Source: CAZFLD01 sp964519835 (GTDB taxonomy: Bacteria > Spirochaetota > Spirochaetia > DSM-27196 > CAZFLD01). Taken from it: a DNA stretch of 10,828 bases. Below the pieces are notes generated by a model. That model saw nothing but the letters and a program-made list of their open reading frames with translations, ran no database searches and was not told the origin of the DNA. Shown here piece after piece: positions 1 through 6,936 of this stretch (within the stretch, counting starts at the first letter, position 1; the number at the start of each line of letters is the position of its first letter). The stretch spans positions 1 to 10,828 of the forward strand of contig CAZFLD010000109.1 in NCBI GenBank assembly GCA_964519835.1, given 5' to 3'. Made by a program: the position numbers and the translations under genes.

Positions 1-402
1 CTTGTGCCCGGCCGACCAACGTCGCATGGGCGTCCATGCCGAACAGGAAATCCACCTCGCAGGCCCAGCGATCGAAGTTCGCCGGCGAGATGATCAGCGG
101 CGCATACCCCCTGATCCCTTTGTAGGAGATGTGCATCAGCTCGGTGATCTGCGACTCGTCGAAGCGCCGGCAGAAGTCGCCGGCGGTCGTCGGATCGGGT
201 ATCAGATCCGCTCCCAGCGCATTCATGTAGGCGGTGTCATGACGAAGCCGCTCGATGTCCTCAAGTCGCGTGCCGCCGCACAATACGTTGTAGGCGAGGT
301 TCAACACATGATCCGACTCGTGATAGGGCAGATGTACCCTCCGTAGCTCATCGCGTCGATGTTCGCTCCGATCTCGTAATGGATCTTGCCCGAGCTCATC
401 AT
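1..402 (-). pseudogene. IS1380-family transposase remnant, 5' part, internally deleted
   Basis: The minus strand from 402 down reads through characteristic IS1380 transposase blocks: KIHYEIGANIDAMSYGG, then HLPYHESDHVLNLAYNVL, CGGTRLEDIERLRHDTAY, IPDPTTAGDFCRRFDE, ISYKGIRGYAPLIIS and DRWACEVDFLFGMDAHATL. Family order is kept but pieces are missing. Near 337 the frame changes between SYGG and HLPYHE, with the usual linker lost. Near 133 the text jumps from ITELM to HISYKG, where full-length members have very roughly 50 more residues including the DADGT catalytic region. Near 85 it jumps from PLIIS to the DRWD-like block, losing the NR-GN and RGDTDF region. It cannot be an active enzyme. The minus-strand frame is open back to about 471, with a possible ATG at 402. 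The 3' end lies outside the window. Family identity rests on remembered family motifs; deletion sizes are estimates. Confidence 0.72.
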
Positions 403-541
403 CGGCTGCGGCTGCGATTTCCAATGGCCCGTCCGGGCATGTCCGGCGGCTACGCCAGGCTTGCGTGTTGATCATGCTCGCTCGAGGTCTAGTGGCCGGG
501 ACGTCGTCCGCGAGACGCGACGGCGGCCGGTGCCTCGAATT
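403..541. other. Intergenic leader between transposase remnant and sensory operon
   Basis: This stretch holds the 5' flank of the transposase remnant on the minus strand and the leader of the sensory operon on the plus strand. I found no convincing sigma-70 promoter: TTGATC at 468-473 has no acceptable -10 box at normal spacing. I found no clear terminal inverted repeat of the insertion element. If the IS end lies here, the operon's native promoter may have been replaced or supplied by the element. Confidence 0.4.
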
Positions 542-1597
542 GTGAATTACGGCATCCGATGGTACTCTGAGCTGGTGAGATCGACCCGTCTTGTCTTTGT
601 CGGTTGGGGCGCTACTCTGCTCTTGTTCGTGCTTTCGATCCTCGCTGCGCTTCGCCTTGGCTCGATCGGCGCGGAAACGATCAATCTTGTCGCCGACGCC
701 TCGTTTCGGGACGCCAATGCCACGGCAGATGTTGTGGCGGTCATCGAACCTGCCGGCGTCGATCATCTGTCAACCGTCATACGTCCGGCCCTGGATGCGG
801 CCCGACAGGATGCCCGCTATCCGTTTCGCGTGTTCTCGCCCGGTCTACCCTCCTTTCTTGCCGAGTCTTCCGCCATGATCCAGACCCTCGATATCGCCTA
901 TGAGGCCGGCGTGGATGCGGTGCTGGTGCGCCCCGACAGACTCGAATCGCTTGAGCGGGCGAGTCGTATAGCGGCCGGTGGTCTGCTCACGGCCGTGATC
1001 GGGACCCTCGTTCCGCGGTCCGCCACGCAGATTCGTGTTGGCGCCGATCCCGAGGATTACGCAAGGCTCGTGGCGAGCTCGATTACCCCCGATCTGGGAA
1101 CGGGAGCCAAGGTCGGCTACCTCTGCGGGCTTTGCGCCGGGGCGGAGGCAGATACGGCGAACCAGCTTGTGCGAGCCGTGGAGGCGGCGCCGGAGTTCCA
1201 GGCGGCGTCGCTATCGCCGATTGTCGTGCAAGGCGTGGACGACGTGGAGCTCGGATCGGTGGCTGCCGCCAGATCGCTGCTTCTTCGGCAGGTCGACGCG
1301 GTGTTCTGCGATACGACCGAGGCAACAATCGCCATGGCGCAGGTGGTAGTCGACGCGAACCTGGTGGGTTCGGTTCGGATAATCGGGTTTGGTGCTTCGG
1401 AACGCGTACTGTCCCTTGTCGACGACCGAGTTGTGCACGCTACGATTACGGGGGACTACGCCGGCGCCGTGGAGGAGGCTTTCGCGGTGATGGTGGACCT
1501 GCTCGCCGGCCTGAATGTGCACGGGGTTGTGTCGTCGGATCGTCCCGTTCTTGTTGTTCCGCCGCTCTCCCGTGTGGGTCCGGAGATCGACTCGTGA
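542..1597 (+). CDS. Membrane-anchored periplasmic sugar-binding sensor protein (XylFII-like)
   Basis: Likely the ligand-sensing partner of the histidine kinase immediately downstream. The protein (351 aa from GTG 542) has a short basic N-terminus, one hydrophobic segment (about residues 19-38, FVGWGATLLLFVLSILAAL) with no lipobox, then a two-lobe type I periplasmic binding fold (Peripla_BP_4 / RbsB-XylF class). It fits an uncleaved membrane anchor. The second lobe ends with a recognisable DTTEATIAMAQVVVD and RIIGFGAS pattern. It lacks the ERW, YDR, SFDN and GQD motifs of the two XylF proteins downstream, so it is distant from them. It carries a CxxC (C195, C198) plus C256. Its stop overlaps the kinase start (GTGA). 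By analogy with C. beijerinckii XylFII it would dock on the kinase periplasmic domain. No start has a good Shine-Dalgarno; GTG 530 and GTG 575 are alternatives, and 575 still keeps the membrane segment. Confidence 0.75.
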   Translation: MNYGIRWYSELVRSTRLVFVGWGATLLLFVLSILAALRLGSIGAETINLVADASFRDANATADVVAVIEPAGVDHLSTVIRPALDAARQDARYPFRVFSPGLPSFLAESSAMIQTLDIAYEAGVDAVLVRPDRLESLERASRIAAGGLLTAVIGTLVPRSATQIRVGADPEDYARLVASSITPDLGTGAKVGYLCGLCAGAEADTANQLVRAVEAAPEFQAASLSPIVVQGVDDVELGSVAAARSLLLRQVDAVFCDTTEATIAMAQVVVDANLVGSVRIIGFGASERVLSLVDDRVVHATITGDYAGAVEEAFAVMVDLLAGLNVHGVVSSDRPVLVVPPLSRVGPEIDS

Positions 1598-3141
1598 GTC
1601 GGTCGATTCGAAGCCAGTTGAGCCTGGTATTTGTCGTGGTGCTGGTTCCCGTCGTAGTCACCGCGGGAGCGATCGTCGTCGTCAGCCAAATTGTGGTGAC
1701 GGAGACTGGGGAGATATTCGACGACAGCCTGCGACTGGAAGAGATTGACAGCGGCCTGATCGGAGCCGACCGGTACCTGCGGGCCTACCTGGACGTGCGA
1801 ACTCTCGAGTCGCTTCAAAGCTACTACGAGACCGTCGACCGGCTTCAACAAAACGCTGCCATGCTCCCGGCGCTCGCCACGCGTCGCGAGCACGACATCT
1901 CGCTGGTCATGGTCCGGCGGCTGATTCATCGCTACATCGACGCAACCGCCGAGGTTGTCGCAGCCGGTCGGGGCAGGCGAGTCTCCGAGTACACGCGTCT
2001 CTACCAGGAGTCCGTTCGCCTTCGCGAGCTCACCAGCCTCCTTGTCTCCACCCTGTATTGGCAGGATGTCAGCAACAACGTGATCCGGTTCACCGAAGTC
2101 TCCGAGGGCCTCAACCGTCTTGTGGTGGAGTCCGGGCTCTGGCTGACCGTCATCGTGGTGGTGGCCGTTGTCTGCATCGGGATACTGAGCCGCCGCGTGG
2201 CCCAACCGATCGCGGAGCTGAGTCTGCGGGCACACGCGGTGGCCGATGGCGCCTTCGACATGCCGGACTTCGGCGACCGAAGCGTCGCCCGAGAGATCAA
2301 CGACCTTGGTTCGTCTTTTGACGTTATGAAGCACAGCATAAAGGACAGCATCGACGAGCTTAACCGTAACGCCGGCGTGGAGCGGCGGCTCATGGAGCAG
2401 GATATCGCGGTTCTGCGAATGCGTTCGTCGCTCCGCTCGGCCCAACTCCTTGCGCTGCAGAGCCGAATCAATCCGCACTTCCTGTACAACACGCTGAACA
2501 CCGGCGTCCAGCTCGCCGTTGTTGAAGGCGCCGAACGCACCAGCGAGTATCTCGAACGCTTCGGTACCGCCGTTCGTGGTCTGCTTTCAGATCCGTCGAC
2601 ACCCGTAACGGTGGCGGCGGAGTTCGAGAGTCTCGATGACTATCTCTACATCATGCGCATCAGATTCGGCGATCGAATCACCTTCGTGACGCGGGTAGGG
2701 GAGGATGTTCGCGACGTTCTTATCCCGCCCCTTATCGTGCAGCCCCTCGTCGAAAACTCGATCACCCATGGGCTCCGCGACATGGAACAGAACGGCCGGG
2801 TCGAAGCGGTAGCCGAGCGAGTGGTGACCGGTGGAAAAGATTGCCTGGTGATCAGCGTGCGCGACAACGGTGTGGGCATTCCCCGGGGACGTGTCGAGAC
2901 GATAGTCAGCGCCGACGGCCATGGCAGCGCCGACGGCCATGGCAACCACGACGGAGCGGAGGTATCCGCGGAGACTGCCGGGGAGCGCGGCCTTGGCATT
3001 GGAAACGTTCTCGAGCGTTTACGCCTCTCTTTTGGCTCCCACGACATCTGTACTATCAATTCCGGTCCCGACGGCACGGTGGTCCGGTTTACCCTGCCCA
3101 TCGCGGAGGGGGTAAGTGGCAAGGTGGGTGCCGATGCCTGA
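1594..3141 (+). CDS. Sensor histidine kinase, YesM/LytS type with HAMP
   Basis: A 515-aa inner-membrane kinase expected to autophosphorylate and pass phosphate to the AraC-type regulator that follows. Residues 9-33 form TM1, about 34-181 an extracytoplasmic helical domain, 182-198 TM2, and 199-252 a HAMP domain (RVAQPIAELSLRAHAVADG). A helical linker leads to the His_kinase domain with SRINPHFLYNTLN; the phospho-acceptor is H295. The ATPase domain has N388 in the N box (QPLVENSITHGL), G1 DNGVGI (424-429) and G2 GLGIGNV (466-472). GTG 1594 overlaps the previous stop by 4 bp, with GGAG about 8 nt upstream, giving translational coupling. The region between G1 and G2, the ATP lid, is expanded by an 18-bp tandem duplication giving SADGHG twice. 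The pairing with an upstream anchored binding protein is as in XylFII-LytS. Confidence 0.9.
   Translation: MSRSIRSQLSLVFVVVLVPVVVTAGAIVVVSQIVVTETGEIFDDSLRLEEIDSGLIGADRYLRAYLDVRTLESLQSYYETVDRLQQNAAMLPALATRREHDISLVMVRRLIHRYIDATAEVVAAGRGRRVSEYTRLYQESVRLRELTSLLVSTLYWQDVSNNVIRFTEVSEGLNRLVVESGLWLTVIVVVAVVCIGILSRRVAQPIAELSLRAHAVADGAFDMPDFGDRSVAREINDLGSSFDVMKHSIKDSIDELNRNAGVERRLMEQDIAVLRMRSSLRSAQLLALQSRINPHFLYNTLNTGVQLAVVEGAERTSEYLERFGTAVRGLLSDPSTPVTVAAEFESLDDYLYIMRIRFGDRITFVTRVGEDVRDVLIPPLIVQPLVENSITHGLRDMEQNGRVEAVAERVVTGGKDCLVISVRDNGVGIPRGRVETIVSADGHGSADGHGNHDGAEVSAETAGERGLGIGNVLERLRLSFGSHDICTINSGPDGTVVRFTLPIAEGVSGKVGADA
2908..2943 (+). repeat. Two perfect tandem 18-bp repeats inside the kinase gene
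   Basis: The unit AGCGCCGACGGCCATGGC occurs twice head to tail (2908-2925 and 2926-2943), in frame, encoding SADGHG-SADGHG followed by N-H-D-G. It lies in the ATP-lid region between the G1 and G2 boxes of the kinase (residues 439-450). The copies are identical at nucleotide level, so the duplication looks recent, and slippage could change the copy number in steps of six residues without breaking the frame. Confidence 0.95.
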
Positions 3142-4609
3142 CGCGATTCGTGTGCTTATTGTCGATGACGAGCCTCCGGTTATCGAGGGACTGCACGCAA
3201 CGATTGCCCGGGAGCTGCCCGGTTTCTCGGTGGTGGGAAGCGCTTCAAACGGGCGAGAGGCAATAGGAAAGGCGCGGACACTGCAACCGGATGTCCTGCT
3301 TCTGGATGTGCAGATGCCGGGCATCGACGGCATCGAGGCGCTTCGAACCATGCGCGAGCAGGGGCTGCGATCCATCGCGATTCTGGTGACGGCCTACGAG
3401 CGCTTCGACGTGGCGCGTCGCGGCTACGGTCTCGGAGTCCGCGACTATCTGGTCAAGCCTGTGGGACCTCGAACCGTTCGGGAAGCGCTCGGCAGGGCGG
3501 AAATCGAGATTCGGGCGGAGCGAGAGCGCGAGGCGCATGTGGTCGAGATTACCGAGGGCAATACCAGGATGCTTGCCATCGTTGAGCGCGCCCTGCTTCA
3601 CCTAATTCTGGCCGGCGCGGCCGACGCGTCCATCGTCCGGGAGATGATTGTCTGCCTGGGTCTGGACGGTGCATCGGTGGTGCCGGTTCTGATTCACCAC
3701 AACAAGGACGCCGCCACGGCCGCGGAGCTTGCGGACCGCCTCCACTACGCCGTTCACGGCCTGGTCGGCGTGGTCGGACCGGGCCGGATGCTCGCCCTCG
3801 CGTTTTATCCCCGGCAAACGGCCCACGAAGTGGGTGAGCGCATCCGACGATCCCTCGCCCAGAGTGGGGCGGGCGCAGATTTCCGGGTGGAAGTGGGCGG
3901 CGTCGCGCCTCTCGGAGACATTCCGGCCGAGGTGGAGACACTCTCCAAGGCAGTCACCCTCATGCCGGACGCAGGGCTCTTTCGCCTTCGAACCAAAATC
4001 GTGCGGGCTGTCCGGCTTGCGGACCGGTCCCAGGCCATGGCGACCCTGGACGAGTATGTCTCCTGTGCAACCGAATGCGGCGTCGTCCCGGAAGCGCTCG
4101 AGGCGCTCCTTGTCGCGGTGGCCGACGTCACCACCAGTCATCGAGGGGCCATCGTGGATCGGGCTCTGGAAACCATCGTCGAGGCAAGGCGCCTCCACGA
4201 CCTCGAGTCGGCCGTTGCTTCCGCGCGGCGTCACCTCAACGAGTGGATCGACTCGGTCGCCGCCACCGATTCGCTCTCGGAGATCGTTCGCGCAGCCGTG
4301 CGTATTGTAAGGGAGGAGTTTGCCGCCGACCTTTCGATCGACAACATCGCTGATCGGTTGAATGTGAGCCCGTCGCACCTTAGCCGGACCTTTTCCGCCG
4401 AGGTTGGCCTGCCGCTGAGCGCCTACCTCGCGGACCTGCGAATCCAGCGCGCCGGCGACCTTCTGGAAGCTGGGGCGCTGTCGGTGAAGGAGATTGCCGC
4501 CCGGTGCGGGTTTCGCGATCCCAACTATTTCAGCCGTGCCTTTCGAGGCGCGACCGGCCTGACTCCATCCGAGTTCGCCAGGTCGAGGAGGCAGAGTGTT
4601 GAGTCATAA
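3134..4609 (+). CDS. Response regulator, REC plus AraC-type DNA-binding domain (YesN-like)
   Basis: A 491-aa cytoplasmic transcription activator. The N-terminal receiver domain has the acidic pair D11-D12 (VLIVDDEP), phospho-acceptor D58 (LLLDVQMPGIDG), T86 and K108 (YLVKPVG), so it should be phosphorylated by the upstream kinase. A long middle region (about 125-385) without a motif I can name is typical in length for YesN proteins. The C-terminal AraC domain holds two helix-turn-helix units, about 400-424 (LSIDNIADRLNVSPSHLSRTF) and about 449-470 (SVKEIAARCGFRDPNYFSRAF). ATG 3134 gives the usual MPDAIRVLIVDDEP opening and overlaps the kinase stop by 8 bp; GTG 3116 is a longer alternative with GGAGG upstream. 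The expected target is the promoter of xylFGH, most likely in the 5655-5836 gap. That target is inferred from gene order. Confidence 0.9.
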   Translation: MPDAIRVLIVDDEPPVIEGLHATIARELPGFSVVGSASNGREAIGKARTLQPDVLLLDVQMPGIDGIEALRTMREQGLRSIAILVTAYERFDVARRGYGLGVRDYLVKPVGPRTVREALGRAEIEIRAEREREAHVVEITEGNTRMLAIVERALLHLILAGAADASIVREMIVCLGLDGASVVPVLIHHNKDAATAAELADRLHYAVHGLVGVVGPGRMLALAFYPRQTAHEVGERIRRSLAQSGAGADFRVEVGGVAPLGDIPAEVETLSKAVTLMPDAGLFRLRTKIVRAVRLADRSQAMATLDEYVSCATECGVVPEALEALLVAVADVTTSHRGAIVDRALETIVEARRLHDLESAVASARRHLNEWIDSVAATDSLSEIVRAAVRIVREEFAADLSIDNIADRLNVSPSHLSRTFSAEVGLPLSAYLADLRIQRAGDLLEAGALSVKEIAARCGFRDPNYFSRAFRGATGLTPSEFARSRRQSVES

Positions 4610-5654
4610 CCGCAACATGGGTATCACTTTGCTGCTGCTGGCCGCCGCGCTGCTCGCGGGGTGCGGCGGCGAGTCGCCGGCGGATGCGGCGGGGAACGAG
4701 TCGCCCCCCGACTCCATCGAAACGTTTCGCATCGGCTTCTCCGTGGACTCCCTCGTCGTGGAGCGGTGGATTCGCGACACCAATGCCTTTATACAGGCGG
4801 GATCCGACCTCGGTGCGGAGGTGCTCTACCGGAACGCCCTGGAGGACAGCGATCGGCAACGTCGGGACTTGTTGAGCCTGAAGGAAGAGGGCATTGGGGC
4901 GCTGGTTGTTATTCCCTTCGACTCCGTCGACCTTGCCGACGCGATTCGGAGTATCGCGGCCGAAGGCATCCCCGTAATTGCCTACGACCGATTGGTCCTG
5001 AACGCGCCCATCTCCGCCTACGTCAGCTTCGACAACGTCGAGGTTGGTCGACTCCTCGCACGGGGGGTCACGAGCAGGCTCGAGAGCGGGCACATCGTGG
5101 TGGTAAACGGCGGCTCACGGGACAACAACAGCGCGATGATCCGCCAGGGCGTTTTCGAAGTCCTTGATCCCTACATCGAGTCGGGCGCCTACCAAATCGT
5201 CGCCGAGCTCTCACCCACCGACTGGCTTCCCGCCCTCTTTACCGACGAACTCGAGGCCCTTATCGAGGAGGGGGCACAGGTAGACGCGATAATCGCCGCG
5301 AACGACAGCTTCGCCGATGCGGTCATCGACATTCTCGCAAGGCATCGGCTGGCCGGTCAGGTAATCGTAGTGGGGCAGGATGCCGATCTTGTGGCCACGC
5401 AACGTCTTGTAACCGGGATGCAGCATCGTACCGTCTACAAGCCGGTGGCGGATCTCGCTCGTCGTGCGGCCGAGATCGCCGTGGCGCTCTCCCGCGGAGA
5501 GGCGGTGGAATCCGACCGTACTATCGACAACGGTTTTGCCGCCGTGCCCTACGTCGCAATTGACCCCATCCCGGTCGAGGCGGACAATATCGACGAGACG
5601 GTGATCGCCGACGGATTCCACAGCCGAGACGATGTCTACATGAACACCGATTGA
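4596..5654 (+). CDS. XylF-like sugar-binding lipoprotein, second copy, in the sensory operon
   Basis: A 352-aa periplasmic binding protein of the D-xylose (XylF) class, anchored as a lipoprotein: LLLLAAALLAGC ends in a lipobox (L20-A21-G22-C23). It keeps most XylF landmark positions: ERW (56-58), YDR, SFDN, a G-x-R-DNN block, DWLP, a ND pair, GQD (260-262) and TVYKP. It differs from xylF downstream where that reads DNWLPENA and NDGTAGG (here TDWLPALF and NDSFADA). The C-terminus ends in SRDDVY, as in xylF, which suggests duplication within the locus. The gene starts 14 bp inside the regulator gene; GAGGAGG at 4585-4591 serves GTG 4596 or TTG 4599, while ATG 4617 lies further from it. It could feed sugar to XylGH, present sugar to the anchored sensor, or both. 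Its co-expression with regulators favours a sensing or early-scavenging role; this is inference. Confidence 0.87.
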   Translation: MLSHNRNMGITLLLLAAALLAGCGGESPADAAGNESPPDSIETFRIGFSVDSLVVERWIRDTNAFIQAGSDLGAEVLYRNALEDSDRQRRDLLSLKEEGIGALVVIPFDSVDLADAIRSIAAEGIPVIAYDRLVLNAPISAYVSFDNVEVGRLLARGVTSRLESGHIVVVNGGSRDNNSAMIRQGVFEVLDPYIESGAYQIVAELSPTDWLPALFTDELEALIEEGAQVDAIIAANDSFADAVIDILARHRLAGQVIVVGQDADLVATQRLVTGMQHRTVYKPVADLARRAAEIAVALSRGEAVESDRTIDNGFAAVPYVAIDPIPVEADNIDETVIADGFHSRDDVYMNTD

Positions 5655-5836
5655 GGCGGGGGGCCTGGAAGCCCGTAGCACTCACTCGCCACATAAAAGT
5701 GCATGCGGTGGCCTTCCCGATTCCGGCCTCCTGCATTATTTTCCAGTCAATGTCACGACTTTCCTCATGACGGCTCTCCCGACCGATGGTAGCGTAAATC
5801 AAGACCCCATAGGGGTTATTATTGCAAGGAGGCGTT
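5655..5836 (+). promoter_or_regulatory. Intergenic region upstream of xylF, probable regulated promoter region
   Basis: The only sizeable gap inside the locus, so the best place for activation by the AraC-type regulator. A possible sigma-70 pair is ATGACG (5767-5772) and TAGCGT (5790-5795) with a 17-nt spacer; the -10 match is poor. Upstream, GCCAC (5688-5692) and GTGGC (5708-5712) are inverted arms 15 nt apart around a GCATGC palindrome, a possible operator. In the leader, ACCCC-ATA-GGGGT (5804-5816) could form a small hairpin about 10 nt before the ribosome binding site. None is strong on its own. No intrinsic terminator follows the lipoprotein gene, so read-through from the sensory operon is also possible. 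Confidence 0.4.
5826..5832 (+). promoter_or_regulatory. Strong ribosome binding site of xylF
   Basis: AAGGAGG lies 4 nt upstream of ATG 5837 and matches the anti-Shine-Dalgarno closely. It fixes the start at 5837 rather than the in-frame TTG at 5822, and fits high-level synthesis of the binding protein. Confidence 0.85.
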
Positions 5837-6862
5837 ATGAAGCGTGTAGTTATCCTTATCTGTCTCGTCGCATTTATGCTTGGCGGGGCGCTCTCGACAT
5901 TCGCCGGCGGCCAGGCGGACGACGGTGATTTGGTAATTGGCCTTTCGCTGCCCACGCAGCGCGAAGAACGATGGGTCCGCGACCGTGAGACAATGGAAGC
6001 CTATGCCGACGAGCTCGGCGTCGATCTCCGTGTCCAGGTAGCCGACGCGAATACCGCGGAGCAGACCGCGCAGGTCGAGAATCTTTTTGCCCAGAGTATC
6101 GACGTTCTGATCCTCGCTCCCCACGACGCGGCAGCCGCGGCATCGCTCGTTGACCAGGCGGAGGACGAGGGTATTCCCGTCATCTCCTACGACCGCCTTA
6201 TCACCAACACCGCCAATCTCGATGTCTACATCAGTTTTGACAACGTGGGTGTCGGTCGGATTCAGGGCGAGTACTTCGTGGACAACGTGCCCGACGGATC
6301 GAATATTATCATCCTCGCCGGGGCGCCGACGGACAACAATGCCTTCCTCTTCAAAGAGGGCGCGATGGAGTTTATCCAGCCCAAGATCGACAGCGGCGCC
6401 TACGAAGTAATCGCGGATCAGTTCGTGGACAACTGGCTGCCGGAAAACGCGCTGGCGATCGTGGAGAACGCGTTGACCTCGGCCCAGAACGATGTTCAGG
6501 GCATACTCGCGCCCAACGATGGAACCGCCGGTGGCGCGATTGTCGCGCTGGAAGCGCAGGGTCTTGCGGGTGACGTTGTGGTGACCGGCCAGGACGCGTC
6601 GCTTGCCGGTGCGCGCCGAATCGTCGAGGGTACGCAGGGCATGACTGTCTTCAAGGACACCCGGGAGCTTGGCCGGGCGGCAATCGACGCCGCGATGGCG
6701 CTGGCTCGTGGAGAAGCGCTGGAGTTCAACGGCGCCGTGGATAACCAGGTCTTTGATGTACCGTCGATCCTGCTCACGCCCTTCGCCGTAAACGCCGACA
6801 ACATTGACGAGGTGCTTGTCGAGTCCGGGTACCTGAGCCGAGACGACGTCTACGGCGAGTAG
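5837..6862 (+). CDS. xylF: D-xylose-binding periplasmic protein XylF (sugar ABC importer, CUT2)
   Basis: A 341-aa soluble binding protein delivering sugar to XylGH. Residues 1-23 are a signal peptide (MKRVVILICLVAFMLGG, cut after STFA); there is no lipobox cysteine, so it is periplasmic. The mature protein follows E. coli XylF closely along its length: ERW (44-46), YDRLI, YISFDNVGVG, GAPTDNNA, DNWLPENAL, NDGTAGGAI, GQDASLAG (GQD at 251-253) and TVFKD near the end. These surround the sugar pocket in the family. D-xylose is the best guess, but related pentoses or other aldoses bound by ChvE-like relatives cannot be excluded. It starts 182 bp after the lipoprotein copy and is separated from xylG by an intrinsic terminator, an arrangement that would let it accumulate above the other transporter subunits. 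Confidence 0.92.
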   Translation: MKRVVILICLVAFMLGGALSTFAGGQADDGDLVIGLSLPTQREERWVRDRETMEAYADELGVDLRVQVADANTAEQTAQVENLFAQSIDVLILAPHDAAAAASLVDQAEDEGIPVISYDRLITNTANLDVYISFDNVGVGRIQGEYFVDNVPDGSNIIILAGAPTDNNAFLFKEGAMEFIQPKIDSGAYEVIADQFVDNWLPENALAIVENALTSAQNDVQGILAPNDGTAGGAIVALEAQGLAGDVVVTGQDASLAGARRIVEGTQGMTVFKDTRELGRAAIDAAMALARGEALEFNGAVDNQVFDVPSILLTPFAVNADNIDEVLVESGYLSRDDVYGE

Positions 6863-6895
6863 TCGTCGACTAGTCCAAAACCTGTATTGCCCGAC

Positions 6896-6925
6896 GGCCG
6901 TCCACGAATGTGGGCGGCCTTTTTT
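6896..6925 (+). terminator. Intrinsic terminator between xylF and xylG
   Basis: GGCCGTCCAC (6896-6905), loop GAAT, GTGGGCGGCC (6910-6919) form a 10-bp stem with one G-U pair, followed by six T (6920-6925). It is the best terminator in the window and sits inside a transporter operon. The xylG ribosome binding site GGAGG (6926-6930) begins at the next base. Partial read-through would give more xylF than xylGH message. Confidence 0.9.
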
Positions 6926-6933
6926 GGAGGCCG
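6915..6933 (+). promoter_or_regulatory. Alternative hairpin overlapping the terminator and the xylG ribosome binding site
   Basis: CGGCCT (6915-6920) is perfectly complementary to AGGCCG (6928-6933) with loop TTTTTGG. This 6-bp stem uses the 3' arm of the terminator and covers the AGG of the xylG GGAGG site, so it cannot form together with the terminator stem. The pairing is visible in the sequence; a regulatory role is inference. Confidence 0.55.
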
Positions 6934-6936
6934 ACG

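Noticed and set aside
2..346. Open plus-strand frame of 114 codons
   Set aside because: It is antisense to the IS1380-like transposase blocks, which are clearly recognisable on the minus strand; the plus-strand text resembles nothing.
1456..2478. Long minus-strand open frame of 340 codons
   Set aside because: Shadow of the histidine kinase gene in high-G+C DNA; the plus strand holds TM segments, HAMP and the phospho-acceptor motif.
3116..3133. GTG 3116 as the response regulator start
   Set aside because: It has GGAGG upstream, but receiver domains normally start a few residues before VLIVDDE; ATG 3134 gives that. Kept only as an alternative.
3602..4378. Minus-strand open frame of 258 codons
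   Set aside because: Antisense to the response regulator; no domain pattern and no ribosome binding site.
5661..5674. GGGC-CTGGAA-GCCC hairpin after the lipoprotein gene as a terminator
   Set aside because: Only 4 bp of stem and no T-tract.
6860..6872. TAGTCG-T-CGACTA palindrome after xylF
   Set aside because: A one-base loop cannot fold as an RNA hairpin; possibly a chance DNA palindrome next to the real terminator.
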